Source: Cytospora piceicola (lineage: Eukaryota > Ascomycota > Sordariomycetes > Diaporthales > Cytosporaceae). From it: a DNA stretch of 64,000 nt. The stretch lies in NCBI GenBank assembly GCA_023375675.1, contig JALQBC010000008.1:186001-250000 (forward strand), written 5' to 3'. A program made the translations under genes and the position numbers. Under the pieces are notes generated by a model. The model ran no database searches. It was not told the DNA's origin and saw only the letters and a program-made list of their open reading frames with translations. This document shows positions 1-12,565 of this stretch, one piece after another. Numbering within the stretch: position 1 is the stretch's first letter; each line of letters opens with the position of its first letter.

Positions 1-170
1 CGAAATAAATTCTCTCTTCACCACCATCGTACACAGAGGCCGAAAAGACGCGAAGGCGGGGTATTGACCTTTGACGCATCGACTCCGTCTCTTCGTGAAT
101 CTGGGGACAGAACGAAGTCCAATCTGACATCCACAGTCATACCAGCTCACCAAGGCTTCAGTACTCCACC

Positions 171-3100
171 ATGGCCGGAAGTACTGGTTTCGAGACAGCA
201 CTGGCAAATTTCAAGTCACGACTTAGCCCCAAGGAGCTACAAGATTTCAGCGATTTCATAACCTTAGACGGGCTCAAGGCCACGATAGTGAAAAGTAAGC
301 AAATTCACAGCTTTGGAAGACATCACTCTCCATCAGGCTCATTTCGATTGTCTATCAGGTCAAGTCGAACACGGAACAAATCAACTAACGTGTGGTGTAT
401 ACAGTTCAAGCGAGTCAGGAAGGCAAGAGGGAGATGATGAACCTAACGCGCATCTCACGCTTTCTGGAAGGCATGGAGCAACTAGGGAAGGTTATCGATA
501 TCTTTTTGAATACATCTGAGATACTTGCATTTGTGTGGGGTCCAATGAAGTTCATTCTGCTGGTAAGTATCTTCTACTGAATAACTCTGTACAGGCAATG
601 GCATCATTCGACCACACAGTGATCATCTCACAGATTGTAACGAACAAAGACGGCCAGTGTCTGGACTGAATCCTTCGATAAATTACTGGACGCGTATGAT
701 AACATTGGGAAAAATATGCCATTGTTGGGAAGATATGAGGGTCTTTTTCGTGATGACGACAAGGTACAGGAGATCCTGGTTTTGATATATACAGACATTC
801 TCAAGTTTCATTCGGCGGCTCTCAGATTTTTCACCCGACCGGGTAAGTATTCCCACTAACACTCAGAAATATTATGGGGATGGATCTAACAGTGGTTGGC
901 TGTCAAGTTTGGCGGCAAGTATTCAGGTCAGCGTGGAAGGACTACGATGTCACTTTCAAAGCAATTCTTGGCAATATAAAACAACACAGCGATCTTCTTG
1001 ACAGGATGGCCAATGCACTGCATATTTCACAGTCGCAGCTGGATAGCGAGGCTCTAGGTAATTTGATCTCCAGGTATACCAGGGATGCCGATCAGATTCG
1101 AGCTCAAATCGATGAGCTCAAGGTGAAGCAAGACCAGATTTGGCAAGCCACCAAACATGTGGAATTGGAAAGGAAGCGAAAACACAAATTAGAAGTACTC
1201 CAATGGGTTGCAGCAGCCTCCATGTCCGACTGGCACGAAAGATTCTGCGAGGCTAGGAAGTGCTGTCCCGGAAGCGGAGATTGGTTTCTGGAAAGCGCAA
1301 AGCTGAAGGACTGGAAGGACTCGGATACACCCAACAATTTAGTGTTGTGGCTGCACGGAATCCCGGGAGCAGGTAAACTCTTTAGCCCTTGGATCGATGG
1401 CACTTGTCTTTTCGTACAGAACTAAAAGCTGTTTCACAGGGAAAACAGTTCTCGCGTCAAGAACCGTGGAGAGCTGCATGGAAAACACAGACTTCAAGAC
1501 GACGTACTTCTATTGCCGCGAAGGCCATAGTGATACTACGACATGCATAGGTATTCTCAAGGGCCTCATTTCGCAGATGGTCATCCATTGCGACGACCTG
1601 GTTCCATTTTGTCACGACAAATTGAACACAACGCCAGATTTGACATTGACGACCCAGAGTCAAGCAAAGCAGTTACTGGAGCTTTCCTGCAAGACTATAC
1701 CCAAGCAATTCATCATTATCGATGGCCTCGATGAGTGTGAAAAGTCACAGCGCAAAAACCTCTTGGAAATCCTGACTGCTATTGTCAAGGCTTGCGATGA
1801 AATGTCAAATTGCGGAAAACCCAGAATCCTCTTCATCAGTCGAAAGTTAGGTGACATCGAGAGGTATTTGGCGGAGGCAAGTTGGATGGAGATACGCAAT
1901 GCTAATCGTAAAGATATTGAAGCCTTTGTATGTCATAAAATGGAAATTTTGAAAGGGAAATTTGATCTCGGCCAGGAGCCAGAATTGACAGGCCCCCTAC
2001 AAGAGTTCATATTGATACATGCAAGCGGTACGTCCCCTCGTCATAGACCCTTCGAGTACTGCTCAGAGTATCAGGTCCTGATTGCTGATCATTTTTCCTC
2101 TTAATAGACATGTTCCTCTACGCAGAACTGGTCATGGAGAATCTAAATAACTGCTGGGATCGAAAGGCCTTCGAAGAAGAAATCAGCAACTCAGTATTTC
2201 CAAAGAAGATTGAAGACGCGTAAGAACTCTCAAACACTTTCTAATGTAGCATTGCTGACTCAGAGAAGTTACGAACGCATTCTGGAACGCACAAAGAGCA
2301 ATTTGGAAAACAAAGACAAACAATGGCCAAAGACTCGCCTTCTTCTGGGGTGGATAGTATCAGCAAAGCGTCCCCTCAAGATGCACGAACTCCAAGCAGT
2401 ACTTTCCATTGAGCCTGTAAAGAAGCTCATGAGATACAAGGACAATACCTTGAGGGACCATATCACCAAATGCTGTGGACCTCTCGTCCACATGGTTGGG
2501 GATAACCAGGTAGAGCTGATCCATCACACAGCAAGAGAGTAAGTAGTTCTACCTATAAGCACGTTGGTTTGGCTTCTCGGTTTCTATCCCACCCGCTGGA
2601 TTACTAATGACACTACGCTCATTCTCAGGTTCATCATTAAGAATCAGCACGTCAACGAGTATGCTGTTCAATGTGACATGACAGTCTTGTGTCTCAAGTA
2701 CCTTACATTTGACTGCTTCCACAAGGACATCGAGGTCAACAAAGTTTCCAAGTATGTACTAGAGGGACATCTATCTTTCCAGGAGTACGCAGTGTCGAAA
2801 TGGTTCCACCACCTGCAAACCCTAATAGAGAAGTGTGGTCCGTTTCTTTCCGAGGACGGCAGCAGCGAAGCCCGACAAACCCTCTTAGAGGCCCTGGATG
2901 ACTTTATAGAACTCTACCAAGAAGGACTCTTCCTCAAGGATACAGATGCAGAGAAATGGAAACGAGAAGCTGCAGATGACTGCAAAGCATACAAGAGTCT
3001 ACGCCTCTTCGAGCACCTCAGGGATCTTTGGGCACATGTCCGCATGCATCAGCAGATACACGATATCAAAAAACGTGACAAGATCGGAATACCAGAGTTG

Positions 3101-3634
3101 TTGGCCGCTGTGGAACGCAATAGGGGATCTATCGAGTCTATTTCAGCTGAAGCTGAAGAGAGTTCTCTCTTACTACTGAAAGCGTATTATGGCCAAAACC
3201 ATTTCAAATGCCCGCGGATGTCATGTCCATATTTCTACGAGGGGTTCAAAACCCAATATGACCGAGACAGGCATTCAAGAAGACATGACAGGCCATTCAT
3301 ATGCGTTGTCGAGGACTGCGACCAGAAAACATTTGGCTTCATGTCGAATACACAGCTCGAGAAGCATAACAGGAATTATCACCCTGAGACCTGCGATACG
3401 AGTACTTCCGAATTTCAGTTCGCCTCACTGAATCAACGCGAGATTGAGGAGACCAAGTTCACCTGTCATATTTGCAAGAAGAACTTCACTCGCAACGTCA
3501 GCCTCAAGGGTCATTTGGACAGCCACAGCGGACTGAGGCCGTTTTCATGCCCTGAATGTGGAAAGGCATTCACAAGGAAGAATGATATGGTTAGACACCA
3601 GAAGATCCATGCCAGATCTCACAGGGGGGCTTGA
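171..3634 (+). CDS. NACHT-domain NLR-like NTPase with C-terminal C2H2 zinc fingers
   Basis: Eight exons fit without a phase break: 171-294, 405-562, 650-842, 908-1372, 1440-2027, 2108-2219, 2266-2538, 2629-3634, giving 972 residues. Intron 1 has a clear CTAAC branch point before its acceptor. The N-terminal helical region (about residues 60-180) resembles the domain that precedes NACHT in many fungal STAND proteins (DUF7708-like, from memory). Walker A is GIPGAGKT at about residues 308-315, split by intron 4, and Walker B is FIIIDGLDECE at about 403-413. The C-terminus (about 830-968) carries four C2H2-type fingers; the last two are canonical (FTCHIC...H...H and FSCPEC...H...H), the first two more divergent. 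Family knowledge: fungal NACHT proteins are signal-transducing NTPases linked to non-self recognition. The ligand here is unknown. Zinc fingers in place of WD or ankyrin repeats are a recurrent but minority layout. The least certain junctions are the acceptors at 649 and 907. Confidence 0.85.
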
Positions 3635-3988
3635 AGTCTAGGGATGACGGGTAGACTAAGGGTTTTGGATCTCATAGCAATGAAATTTAATGTCTCTAAC
3701 GTTCCCCCCAACAGTGCTCTGCAGCCTCCGGAGAAAGCAGCGGTTTCCAATGTAAGCAATTACAACGAGTAATGCACTGCTTCCTCCCATGCCCCTCGAA
3801 ATCCTGTAATATAACGAGGAAGACTCAAGGGATCGGGACGGTACTAGTTACGCCTTGATAGCTCTGTCCCTGTTTGGTCGCATTACAGTTCGAAATTCAC
3901 GCTTTCAGTCTTCAGTTATCTCTGTTGTCTGTCGTGGCATACTCCTGTGTATTCTTACGTGTGTTGTTTCTCTTGTTTTGATACAACA
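3635..3988. other. Intergenic spacer
   Basis: This is the 3' flank of the NACHT gene and the 5' flank of the next ORF. I see no coding or repeat signal. Confidence 0.5.
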
Positions 3989-4778
3989 ATGCGTATTTCC
4001 CTTGAGCGATTCCGGCAGATGGCGGTGACAGGCCGTGAACTTCACCAGAAGCTCGACGAAAGCATCAGGACAAAGGGGCACACATTCGTGCCGTTGTCGG
4101 AGATTGAACACGGTTACAAAATCCGTCTCGATGTGTCTGATCAGGCGGCCCTCAACAGCGACCAGCATGGAATGCTTGAAGTGGCAGAGCAGTCATCCAA
4201 CGGGTTTTTCTTGACCCATGTGGGCAACCCCATAAACCAGCGACATCAGTGGTGGCTGAGCCCTTCTATAGCAACTACGTGCAGAAGATTGGCCGGTCAT
4301 ATTGTGTACGTCTAACTTCTCGATCGACGATTCGCTGTATGGAAAACGGGAGTGAATACACTGGTCAGATCTTACGGCGGTGGCATTTACGCGCGTTATG
4401 GCTGCCCACGGAGGAGATTCGAAGGCGCTCGTGGCCATCTAGAGCATGACCATCGCCAACAATGAAACCCTGGGCATCATTGAACGTATTCGCCCGCGGC
4501 CCGGAAAAAGATCCACCAAAGAGCCGGTGGATCTTGACGCGGGGACAGATGGCTTCTTCGCGTTGCTGGGCTCGGATAATGGGAGAGGGGCGGCGCGAAT
4601 GCTGGTTGACTACCCGCAAATGTTCGGCAGGAAGACCATCTCCAGCGTCAGGGTGTTCCCTGGGGATATTTGTTGGTTCCTTGATGAGGTGGTCATCCCT
4701 AAGCCGGCGGCGCCCGATCCGTCGTCAGCGCCTTCGAGGAAGGAGAGGAGGAGGCAGAACAAGTCTTCACGCGATTGA
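3989..4778 (+). pseudogene. Decayed or mis-spliced ORF of unknown function
   Basis: A protein-like reading begins at ATG 3989 (MRISLERFRQMAVTG...) and stays open to the stop at 4313-4315. Protein-like reading then moves to a second frame (AEPFYSNYVQKIG, about 4255-4300) and then to a third, which runs to the stop at 4776-4778 with a lysine/arginine-rich tail. The third frame holds two internal stops, TGA at 4353-4355 and TAG at 4440-4442, between otherwise plausible peptides (NFSIDDSLYGKRE, MAAHGGDSKALVAI, SMTIANNETLGIIERI). One intron of normal type does not join all three frames; I tested a GTACGT donor at 4306 with the CAG acceptor near 4371 and the phases fail. Both stops could come from single C-to-T changes (CGA to TGA, CAG to TAG). 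I do not recognise the family. A real gene with several small introns is the alternative. Confidence 0.4.
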
Positions 4779-6542
4779 CCATCCGACCTGCCCGCTTGAG
4801 AGGGGTACCAACTCGGGATGTCAGCAAGCTCGTGCGCCCTGTTATCCCCCGATACAGATCTTTGGTTCTGGGGAAGAAAATACCCAGACCGGTTAGAGAT
4901 CATTCGCACCTGAGCGTCGCCTCGCAATCTCAAGGAGGATCTGCCGACAACAGTCATCAATTTACGATCGAAATTCCGTTCCTACACTTGGATAGCCAAT
5001 TCACGAACTCAAAACGACCAACACATCCTTGCCTCCCCCACCCATCGGAAGCAGTTGGGTATCGGGTACGCACCCTTAGCCTTTCCCAATGGCAGCTCTG
5101 TCGTCAATCATATTCTTTGCTGGGCTACGTAGCTCTAGGGAAGAACCATCTTTGGGTACCCGGGGGTAGCTGGGCATTTGGGCATTTAATTAGTTGTGTA
5201 GTTGGGTAGGTGGGTCTATTACCCAGTCGTGGGCTATCCATAGTCCTAGGGCTGTCTTCTGCCCAGGTGTGTCACATATTCGACAATGCACAAGTACGCA
5301 CGATTGTTCCAAGGCCGTGTGCCCCGTACTCGTCAGTAACTTATCCGCCCCGTCCTTCCCGGTATCCTCTTTACCTCGACGTAGAAGCTCTTCTCGAGTA
5401 TTTCCCCCCCCCCCCCTCCGCATGGGGTACTGGAGGAAAGCCCCTGAAATGCAGCCATGCCTGCATGTCACTTTTTGGTTTTCATTGTCTGCCCAGCTGC
5501 TGGACCGAAAATCTCCATATCGTACATTTTCTCAGTCCACGGGTCAGAGTAACCCTTTGTTGCAGCGTATATGAAGTCTTCTTTGTTATCAAGTCGATGG
5601 AGAGTATATGAACAGAAGAGGAGAAAGAGAGTAAAATGAACCCCAGCCTAGCAGCACCCTCTATTCTCGATGCCACTGCTCAGGCTCCGACCGCAGCTGA
5701 GACGCGTTGGCGTACTCCCACGCACAAGAAGTGAAGCCCGGGTAATTATAATGTGTTTTGTGGTGGCTGATAGGGGGTATCGCATGACTAACACGGGGGA
5801 CGCTTAGTAAGCATGCCGGACGGGCTGGCCACCATATATGTTAGCTTATATACCTGTATTGGAAAGTACAAGTACAAGATATCATTTTTTGACCTCTAGT
5901 GTAGTAGCATTAAGTCTGACAATATATGTCTTTACACTCGCGCACCTTGATGTTTTACCGGTTTTGCAATTTGATTGATGCAAACTTCTGTCACAAGTTG
6001 AGGACCGTCACGGCCCTAAGTATACTTGGAGGGGCGGCCCGGATATATCTGTGCCTCCACGGCGGCATTACTACCTTGGTATGACATTTCGAAACACACC
6101 GAAAGACTAATAGCTTCTAATTCGGGCGAGATGCTCTGATTGCATACAAGGGCACATACCCTCGAGCAGAGTGTTCCGTAACATGCACATTGCGGACGTG
6201 TTGGAGCAACTTCACTCGCATATATCGCCGAGACGTATAGCAAGAGATCATACTGAAGCATTACACTTTTGAAGTTGCATGGTATCATTTGCCCAACTAC
6301 TGGGCAGATCATCAGCCTTAAGCTGTTTCTAAATATGTACAGTACTCCCTTGACAGTGCCATCCACATTATCGTTGTCACCGAGCACTTGAGAACCCAGA
6401 CTGCCCTCGAAATCATGTGCATCATGTGCGAACCCAAACAATGGAAAATTCGCAGTCCTCGTAGCAAATATTAACCCTCCGTAGAGTGCACCCCAGAATC
6501 CCATGGTATATTCCCACTCATTCCATCCTTTTAGAAGAGGCA
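4779..6542. other. Intergenic region, including 3' flank of the exchanger gene
   Basis: There is no supported gene. A run of 13 C lies at 5404-5416. The minus frame 6016-6552 is open for 178 codons but shows no domain and overlaps the exchanger stop codon, so I treat it as 3' UTR. Confidence 0.5.
5404..5416. repeat. Poly-C tract
   Basis: Thirteen consecutive C. The length may be uncertain in the assembly. Confidence 0.8.
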
Positions 6543-8915
6543 TCAGTGCCATCCAAGCATACCCATAACACCCCTGGCCATCAACTTGGCCGTCTCGGTC
6601 TTGGCAGAGGCCGTGTCATCACTCCCACCACCGATTGAGTTCGCCTCATCACTATCAGGGTAGAAGAATGCCGCGAGAGCAATAATAACATAGGCAGCAC
6701 ACAACAGACTGCCCTCGAGGTAGTTTGACCGTCCATCGAGGACCAAAAAGTTGACGATGAAAGCCGAGACGAACATGCTAATAGTCTCGAATAATGTGAA
6801 GTAGAGACTCATGTCTTTGTTCATAATCCAGCCAAGGATGACGACGAGCGGAGTTACGAACAATGCAATCTGGATCGAACTTCCAATCGCAACACCGATG
6901 GCAAGGTCCATCTTATTCTTGATAGCCACAGTAACAGCCGTCACGTGCTCTGCAGCGTTGCCCACGATTGGCAGCAGAATCAGACCGACAAATGCTTCGG
7001 ATAGACCTGAGTTACCTGAGACGACACCGTCGATCGCATCGACCATGAACTCTGCGCAGAGGGCGACAAGAGCGGTAGACCCGAGCAGCAAGAGAATGGC
7101 GGATGTGCGGGAGATGTCGGGCTCTTCGTCATCCTCGCCATCGGTGGTTCTGGGTTGGCTATTCACCACAATAGGGACGATGGGAGGGAGGGCGCCAGGC
7201 TGGCCGCGGTAGCTCTGGTGCTGCTGGGATGGGAGGGACTGAGTGCGGCGAAGAGGACGGGGAGGCTGTTGGCGCAATGCCTCGGGGTTTGCGGCGGTAG
7301 GCGGTGAGGTGAAGACATTTTGAGTGAGGTTCTTGGCTAGATTGGGCCGGAGAGTACGAAGCGAGAAAGGCTTTGGGCGGGCGGTGCCAGTCTGAGCCTC
7401 CAGATCTGGTGCGAGGGCGAAGTCCACACGCTTAGTGTTGCCGTCGACGCCGCCAAAATCAGCGGGCACAGTATCGGCAGCCTCAGCAGCCTCGGCGTGC
7501 TCCTCTGCTTTGCGTTGCTTCCTGTGCTTGTGCTTCCGCTTCTTCTTCTTCCCCTCATCAACGTCACCCAGGGCTTGCACTGCTTCGTCCGTGAGTTTCA
7601 ATGTGGCGGGCTCTTGACTGGAAGACGCGGTTGGTTCGCTCAAGGTCCGCTCCAGAGGGTCCGAAGAGGTCTCGACAGCGGATGGCTCAGGCGAAAACAT
7701 GTTCGTGGGCTTTTCGGCTTCAGCAGAAGCCATACTTTGCTTACGACTGCGCCTCCCCTTTCTGATGGCTCGTTTTATCCTCCTAGCAGTACCGTAGGAT
7801 TGGCTGGACGAATCCGAGTCAGAGCTCGACGAAGAATCCGAATCCGAGCTGTCTGAAGACTCGAAAAAGTCGGCGGCGGGGCCCGGAACGGATTCGCGGT
7901 CGATGACATGCTGAGGAGTCGATTCGTACATGTAAGCGTGGGAGTTGAGTTGGAAAAGCAGGTAGAGGAAGTAAACCAGAAGCAAAATGACACTGGTGCC
8001 ACGGCTGACTTTCAGGACCTGGAGATCTGCTTGCGTGGTGCTGCTAAATGAAGCATGGAAAGCAGTAGGCAAGAGCAAAGAGATGACGCTCAAACTCAGA
8101 AGACAGGCGCTCATCTGGGTCACTGTGCTGTTGTATATTTGCTCACGGAATCGAAGACCCCCGAGCAAGAAGGACATGCCCAGAATCAACAGCAGATTAG
8201 ACAGAATAGAACCCAACAAGGAAGCCTGCACAATACGGATTTCGTCCTTGACCAGGGCAATAATGAAAATGATCAGCTCGACAGCGTTTCCGAAGGTGAC
8301 GTTCATGAGAGCGCCGACAGTATCACCAAGCCTCTTTGCGACGCTTTCGGTAGCGTGAGCGAGTAAACCTGCGAGGGGAACGATGGCAATGGCGTTCATG
8401 GCGAAGATGATGCCATCAGACATGCCGATGCAACGCACAGCGATGCCGACGGGGACGAAGACCAGGAGCACATTGATCCAGCTTGACGTGAGGACGTTCC
8501 AGACGACCGTGAAGAACCGTTTTACAACAGGCTTCTTCTCAGGCTGTGCCTTCTCGTTCTCGTCGCCGCCGCCCTCAGCGGGCGTAGATCCTTTTCCAGC
8601 AGCGAGGTTGCCATTGCCCTGCCTAGTGGTTGTTCGTGAAGCCGAAGAGAGGCCGGTCGAGGTGCGTGGGACGCTGGCACTGCGCGACGAAGTGACCAAA
8701 CGGGAGTCGCCATGGGCCTTCGCCCTCGCCCAGGTTCGAATTCGGTCTATTGAAGAAGGTGGTCAGCAACCAGGTGTAGTATACTCAGGCCAGGCCAGGC
8801 CGAGGGGGTTGAAGGCCCTTCGTTTTGGCAATCTTGGTCCTGTGGAGGCCAAGTAATTGGCAGTGTAGTGTCGATCCAGGGACCGAACCAAGAAAGCTTG
8901 AGCTGACTTACGCAT
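6543..8915 (-). CDS. Ca2+/H+ exchanger (CAX/VCX1 family)
   Basis: Predicted vacuolar cation/proton antiporter that moves Ca2+ out of the cytosol using the proton gradient. Two hydrophobic halves each carry a CAX exchange motif: GNAVELIIF (about residues 154-162) and GNAAEHVTAV (about 597-606). They are separated by a hydrophilic loop of roughly 275 residues (about 270-545) holding an acidic serine run and Lys/Arg-rich stretches. Yeast Vcx1 is much shorter, so the loop is a large insertion, as in other filamentous fungal members. The long open frame has no usable upstream ATG: its first codons read ...HGDSRLVTSS with no Met. A 4-nt first exon, ATGC at 8915-8912, followed by GTAAGT and an acceptor AATAG ending at 8747, restores frame exactly and gives MHRIRTWARAKAHGDSR...; the total is 2208 nt and 735 residues. 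The family call is firm. The micro-exon start is inferred. Confidence 0.9.
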
Positions 8916-11667
8916 TCAAGGGGGGGAAACAACCAAGCAACGGCCAGGCGCGTAGTTTTGTTGTAGGATTTATTTAGTCCCAGGAGAAGTAATTTGTCTC
9001 GATTGATCGACCCAACACCGCGTTCTTCGTATGTTTCGAGTTGTATGCGCCACGGTGTAAGTGACGGGTTATGGTTTGAGGGTTATGGAAAGGTGTGGGA
9101 CGGGAAGGATTGTGAACAGTTTGACGGTCCTGACGGTGTGTGCAGGGTATAGAAAGGAAGTATGTACACTGACAATCCAGATGTCCTGATGACAGCAGGA
9201 TTGATCTTTTGGCTTGTGAGGAATTGGGGATTCTTTCCTACTACCAAGGTTGGTTTGAAGGGGACCTATGACCCTGGGCTGCCTGGGGGCGATTGGGGGG
9301 TGGAAAAGTGTAAGTGATGACGGAGGCGCCCCTTCGCTTTCAGGGGGGGGGGGCCTGGCAATCCCTAGCAATCCTGGCACCTTGCAGCCCTGGAATTGCC
9401 CAGATGCTGCTGCGATGCAGTATGCAGGTACCAAGCGCGATGTGCTGGCACTTGGCGCAGTCGCGCTTTGCCTGAACTTGCCTGACTTGTCCAAGAATCC
9501 TATACTGCCAAGGCCGCGCTAGGATGCGCACGTCTCTGATGATGGCTCCTACTGCTACTGTAAACGATACGGCTATGTAATCAGGACCCTAGGGACGACC
9601 CTTTGTTACGTCATGTGTGGCTGAGTACCAAGGTACGGGGTTTCATCTGCTGTGGCGTTGCGAGGCTGGTGACAGGCGCAGTCGGGAGCTAACCTCTAGT
9701 CCGTTCCCCGTTCTAGGCAATCCTGGCAATGTAACGATTCGCTTCGGCATGTCCGTGCCTGGGCCCTCTGCTCCTTCACATCCCATCCACATATCTTGAC
9801 TGGCATCCAACCATCACATTTCGCACATTTGTTGATATTGATCAACTTGGTTGGGGAAACACAAGCGATAACCTCATTCTTACGCAAGCATGTAGTACCA
9901 ATGAGAGGACTACTAGTGGGACAAACACAATATCTGCAACATGCCGGGTATGCCTACCTTCACACAGCATGCATGTACGCATCGTTGATTACTGTCTCAA
10001 TCATCAATTGGATAGAGGCACCCCGGACGATGGAATCAGGTTAACCAGTCCCCAGTCTGTTCGAGAAAGACAAGAGCTCTTCATGTTGAAATGTCGAAAA
10101 GATTACTTACTTCTTAGAATAATTCTTGTCGCTGATGATATTATTCCCCGCTATCTAACCAACCTATATTGACTGTTATGATCACCCGGCAGCAAGCACA
10201 CAACATTCCGGATGGCATGCACATCCCCACAAGAGCATTCGAGCACGATGCGCTTTGTACGAACCACGACGTCCAAGGTTCAGATGTCCGTTCAGGGATG
10301 ATTGTTTCCCAGCAGCTGCGATCTCTCGTGCCCCATGGCAGCTCATCATACCCAAGTACGCGGGCGGGTAGAAGACCGCCAAAGCTTGGAGAAGGTCTAG
10401 ACAAACAAGTCCCCCCTTCTATCACCAACATCTCTCTCTTCATATACCTAGGTATACATGAACAGCAACACCTACTCTCACAGATCCAATGACACTCCCC
10501 TCCTGCATCCACACACTCGTCGCTCACTTATCGCTGCGCGGAACATGTCATTATTTCTCCAATGCCGGCACGCAGCACGGGCTACGTGCCACCTGTGATG
10601 GACACATTTACGGGTTTCAGCATTGAACAACCGGGGTCGCGCAACGTTCCCTGCCTCTCTTTTCCTGCGAGACGTTCCGTTTTGGCTGAGCTGCATGGTG
10701 CATTGTCAACGTGTGGCAGACTTCTACACCGGCCCTGGTATGACGAAAGTGAAGCCTTTATCAAGTTCCTGACCGGCAGCGACAACGACTTTGCACGGTC
10801 ATGCCTGTCATTCTTCTCTCGGAATAGCTTCATGAGGCTATCCGCGAATCTCCTGTCGTGTCACAACCACCAGAATCCGCTTTTGGAATGGTACAGCCTG
10901 TCTTACCATTTCACCATTTGACCTACAAGCATCCTCTACGACCCGCAAATCTCAACGCAGATACGTGGTCTGGACCAGGGAGGCTTTTGGGGTCCCAAAT
11001 GCCGCCTGCATTAGACTTGACCAGCAGTATATTGAATTTACATGAGACTTATTTGGTTCTCTCGTTGTATCTTCGACACCTGGTGCTGGGGCCCCGCAGG
11101 ATCCTTCAGGGGCTGCTACGCCGCTCCTTCTTCGTCTCAGTCCGGGTCGGCCAGCCAGCGGCCCAACCCGCGAGAGCTTCATTGGATTTCAGGATCTGGC
11201 CCCCAGCACACTAAATATAGGAAACACATACACAGAAGACCCTTTTTTCCTCTGCTAAAGACGGCCCTTGACGGAATTGCCGTCCTCTGTCTCTCCTGTT
11301 TGCCCTTTTAACCTTGACCGTCAGACCTGACCGTCGAAACAACGTCCAGGTCTCCGGTCCGCCAGTGTTTCCATCTCGCCACGGCCGCCTGGGGGTGCAA
11401 GGCCTCAATTTTCCAGTGTCACATTGTGCGACGAATCCACATCATTCCTATTGTAGGTCGTGTGTTTAGGTGAGGGATCTTCAGAGCTTGGACTCGTCTG
11501 ACGACTTCCTTTTTGCTCTTATACGCTGTCGACGCTCTAGTTGCGTTCCTGCCTTCTTCTGTTCCCTCCTCAGTCAAGAGTTTCACTGCCATTGTTTCTA
11601 CCGTCTGTCATCCTTCTTGACTCCTACGGCATTCTCAAGCATTCCATATTCCTTCATAAACTCCGCC
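8916..11667. other. Intergenic region of about 2.7 kb
   Basis: Only short chance ORFs without domain signals are present on either strand. A run of 11 G lies at 9343-9353. CT-rich sequence at about 11460-11660 probably forms the leader of the next gene. Confidence 0.5.
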
Positions 11668-12565
11668 ATGACTATCCCACCTGTCGCCACCTTGGCTGCT
11701 TGCGGTGGTCTCATCACCGCCGTCAAGTCGGGGTGGGAGCTTACCCGTATGATTAAGAAGAAGGATATGGAGAAGCGCCTTGACAAGGACGCCAGCGGCG
11801 TCCTCCGTAGTCTGCAAAACTGTTACCTTGATGGACTCATGTCGGAGAGGTCCTTTGAGAGGTGGTACGACAGGTTCCTGGCTGCATTGGCAGAGAAGGA
11901 CAGTAAGGCATCCCAAGTATCTTCTTTGGCCGTCGGTCTTTGTTCATAAACACGACTTACTGACTCCACCCGTAGCTGTTGAGATGCAGAAGGTCCGCAA
12001 ACACATCGAGCTCCTCCGGACGGTCAAGGATCGCGTCACTCGTGACAACACTCGTGACAACACTCGTGCCAACCGCAACAGCCACTACGACGAGAGGTAC
12101 GTCTCGTCCCGCCAGCGTCGTCCTCATTCCATGGACAGGAGGACCTCCTACACCGAGACTTCGCGCTACGACGAGAAGCATCGCCGTCCAAGCCATCACG
12201 GTAGCCACCACAACCCCAATATGCACCTCGATACGGGCAAGGCCCAGAGGGAGTACTACTACTCACACGCCCTCCCGAGCCCTTACAAGGGAGAGATCGA
12301 GTACACGCCTCTTACCGGGGAGTTTGACGAGGATCGCCGGAGTGCGTCGCGGAAGAGCCATGGGCAAACTGGCGCCGAGAGGGCCGAGTACAGGTCGCGG
12401 AGCACCAGTACTCATGACAGGGGACGAACGAGGAGTCGGAGTGTTCACCAGGAGAGGCGAGTTCGCGAATCCTCGGCTGATGCTGACTCGGAGACGGAGG
12501 AGGTTTATGAGCGGAGAGAGTACTACCCCAAGGGAGGTCATGGGGCGAGGAGCGTGAGGCATTGA
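11668..12565 (+). CDS. Arg/Ser-rich protein of unknown function
   Basis: Two exons, 11668-11902 and 11976-12565, joined over a 73-nt intron (donor GTAAGG, acceptor CCGTAG), give 274 residues. The N-terminus (MTIPPVATLAACGGLITAVK) is mildly hydrophobic with a Gly/Ala stretch. About residues 28-105 are predicted helical and charged. The rest is low-complexity, rich in Arg, Ser, His, Tyr and Glu, with a short tandem RDNT RDNT and many RS/RR pairs, so it is probably disordered. ATG 11668 (CCGCCATGA context) follows a CT-rich leader. I do not recognise a family. RNA binding is a guess from composition only. Confidence 0.7.

Noticed and set aside
6016..6552. 178-codon minus-strand ORF after the exchanger
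   Set aside because: No domain, odd composition, and overlap with the exchanger stop codon; best read as 3' UTR.
9069..9494. 141-codon minus-strand ORF upstream of the exchanger
   Set aside because: Low-complexity, no domain, and crosses the poly-G run; probably chance.
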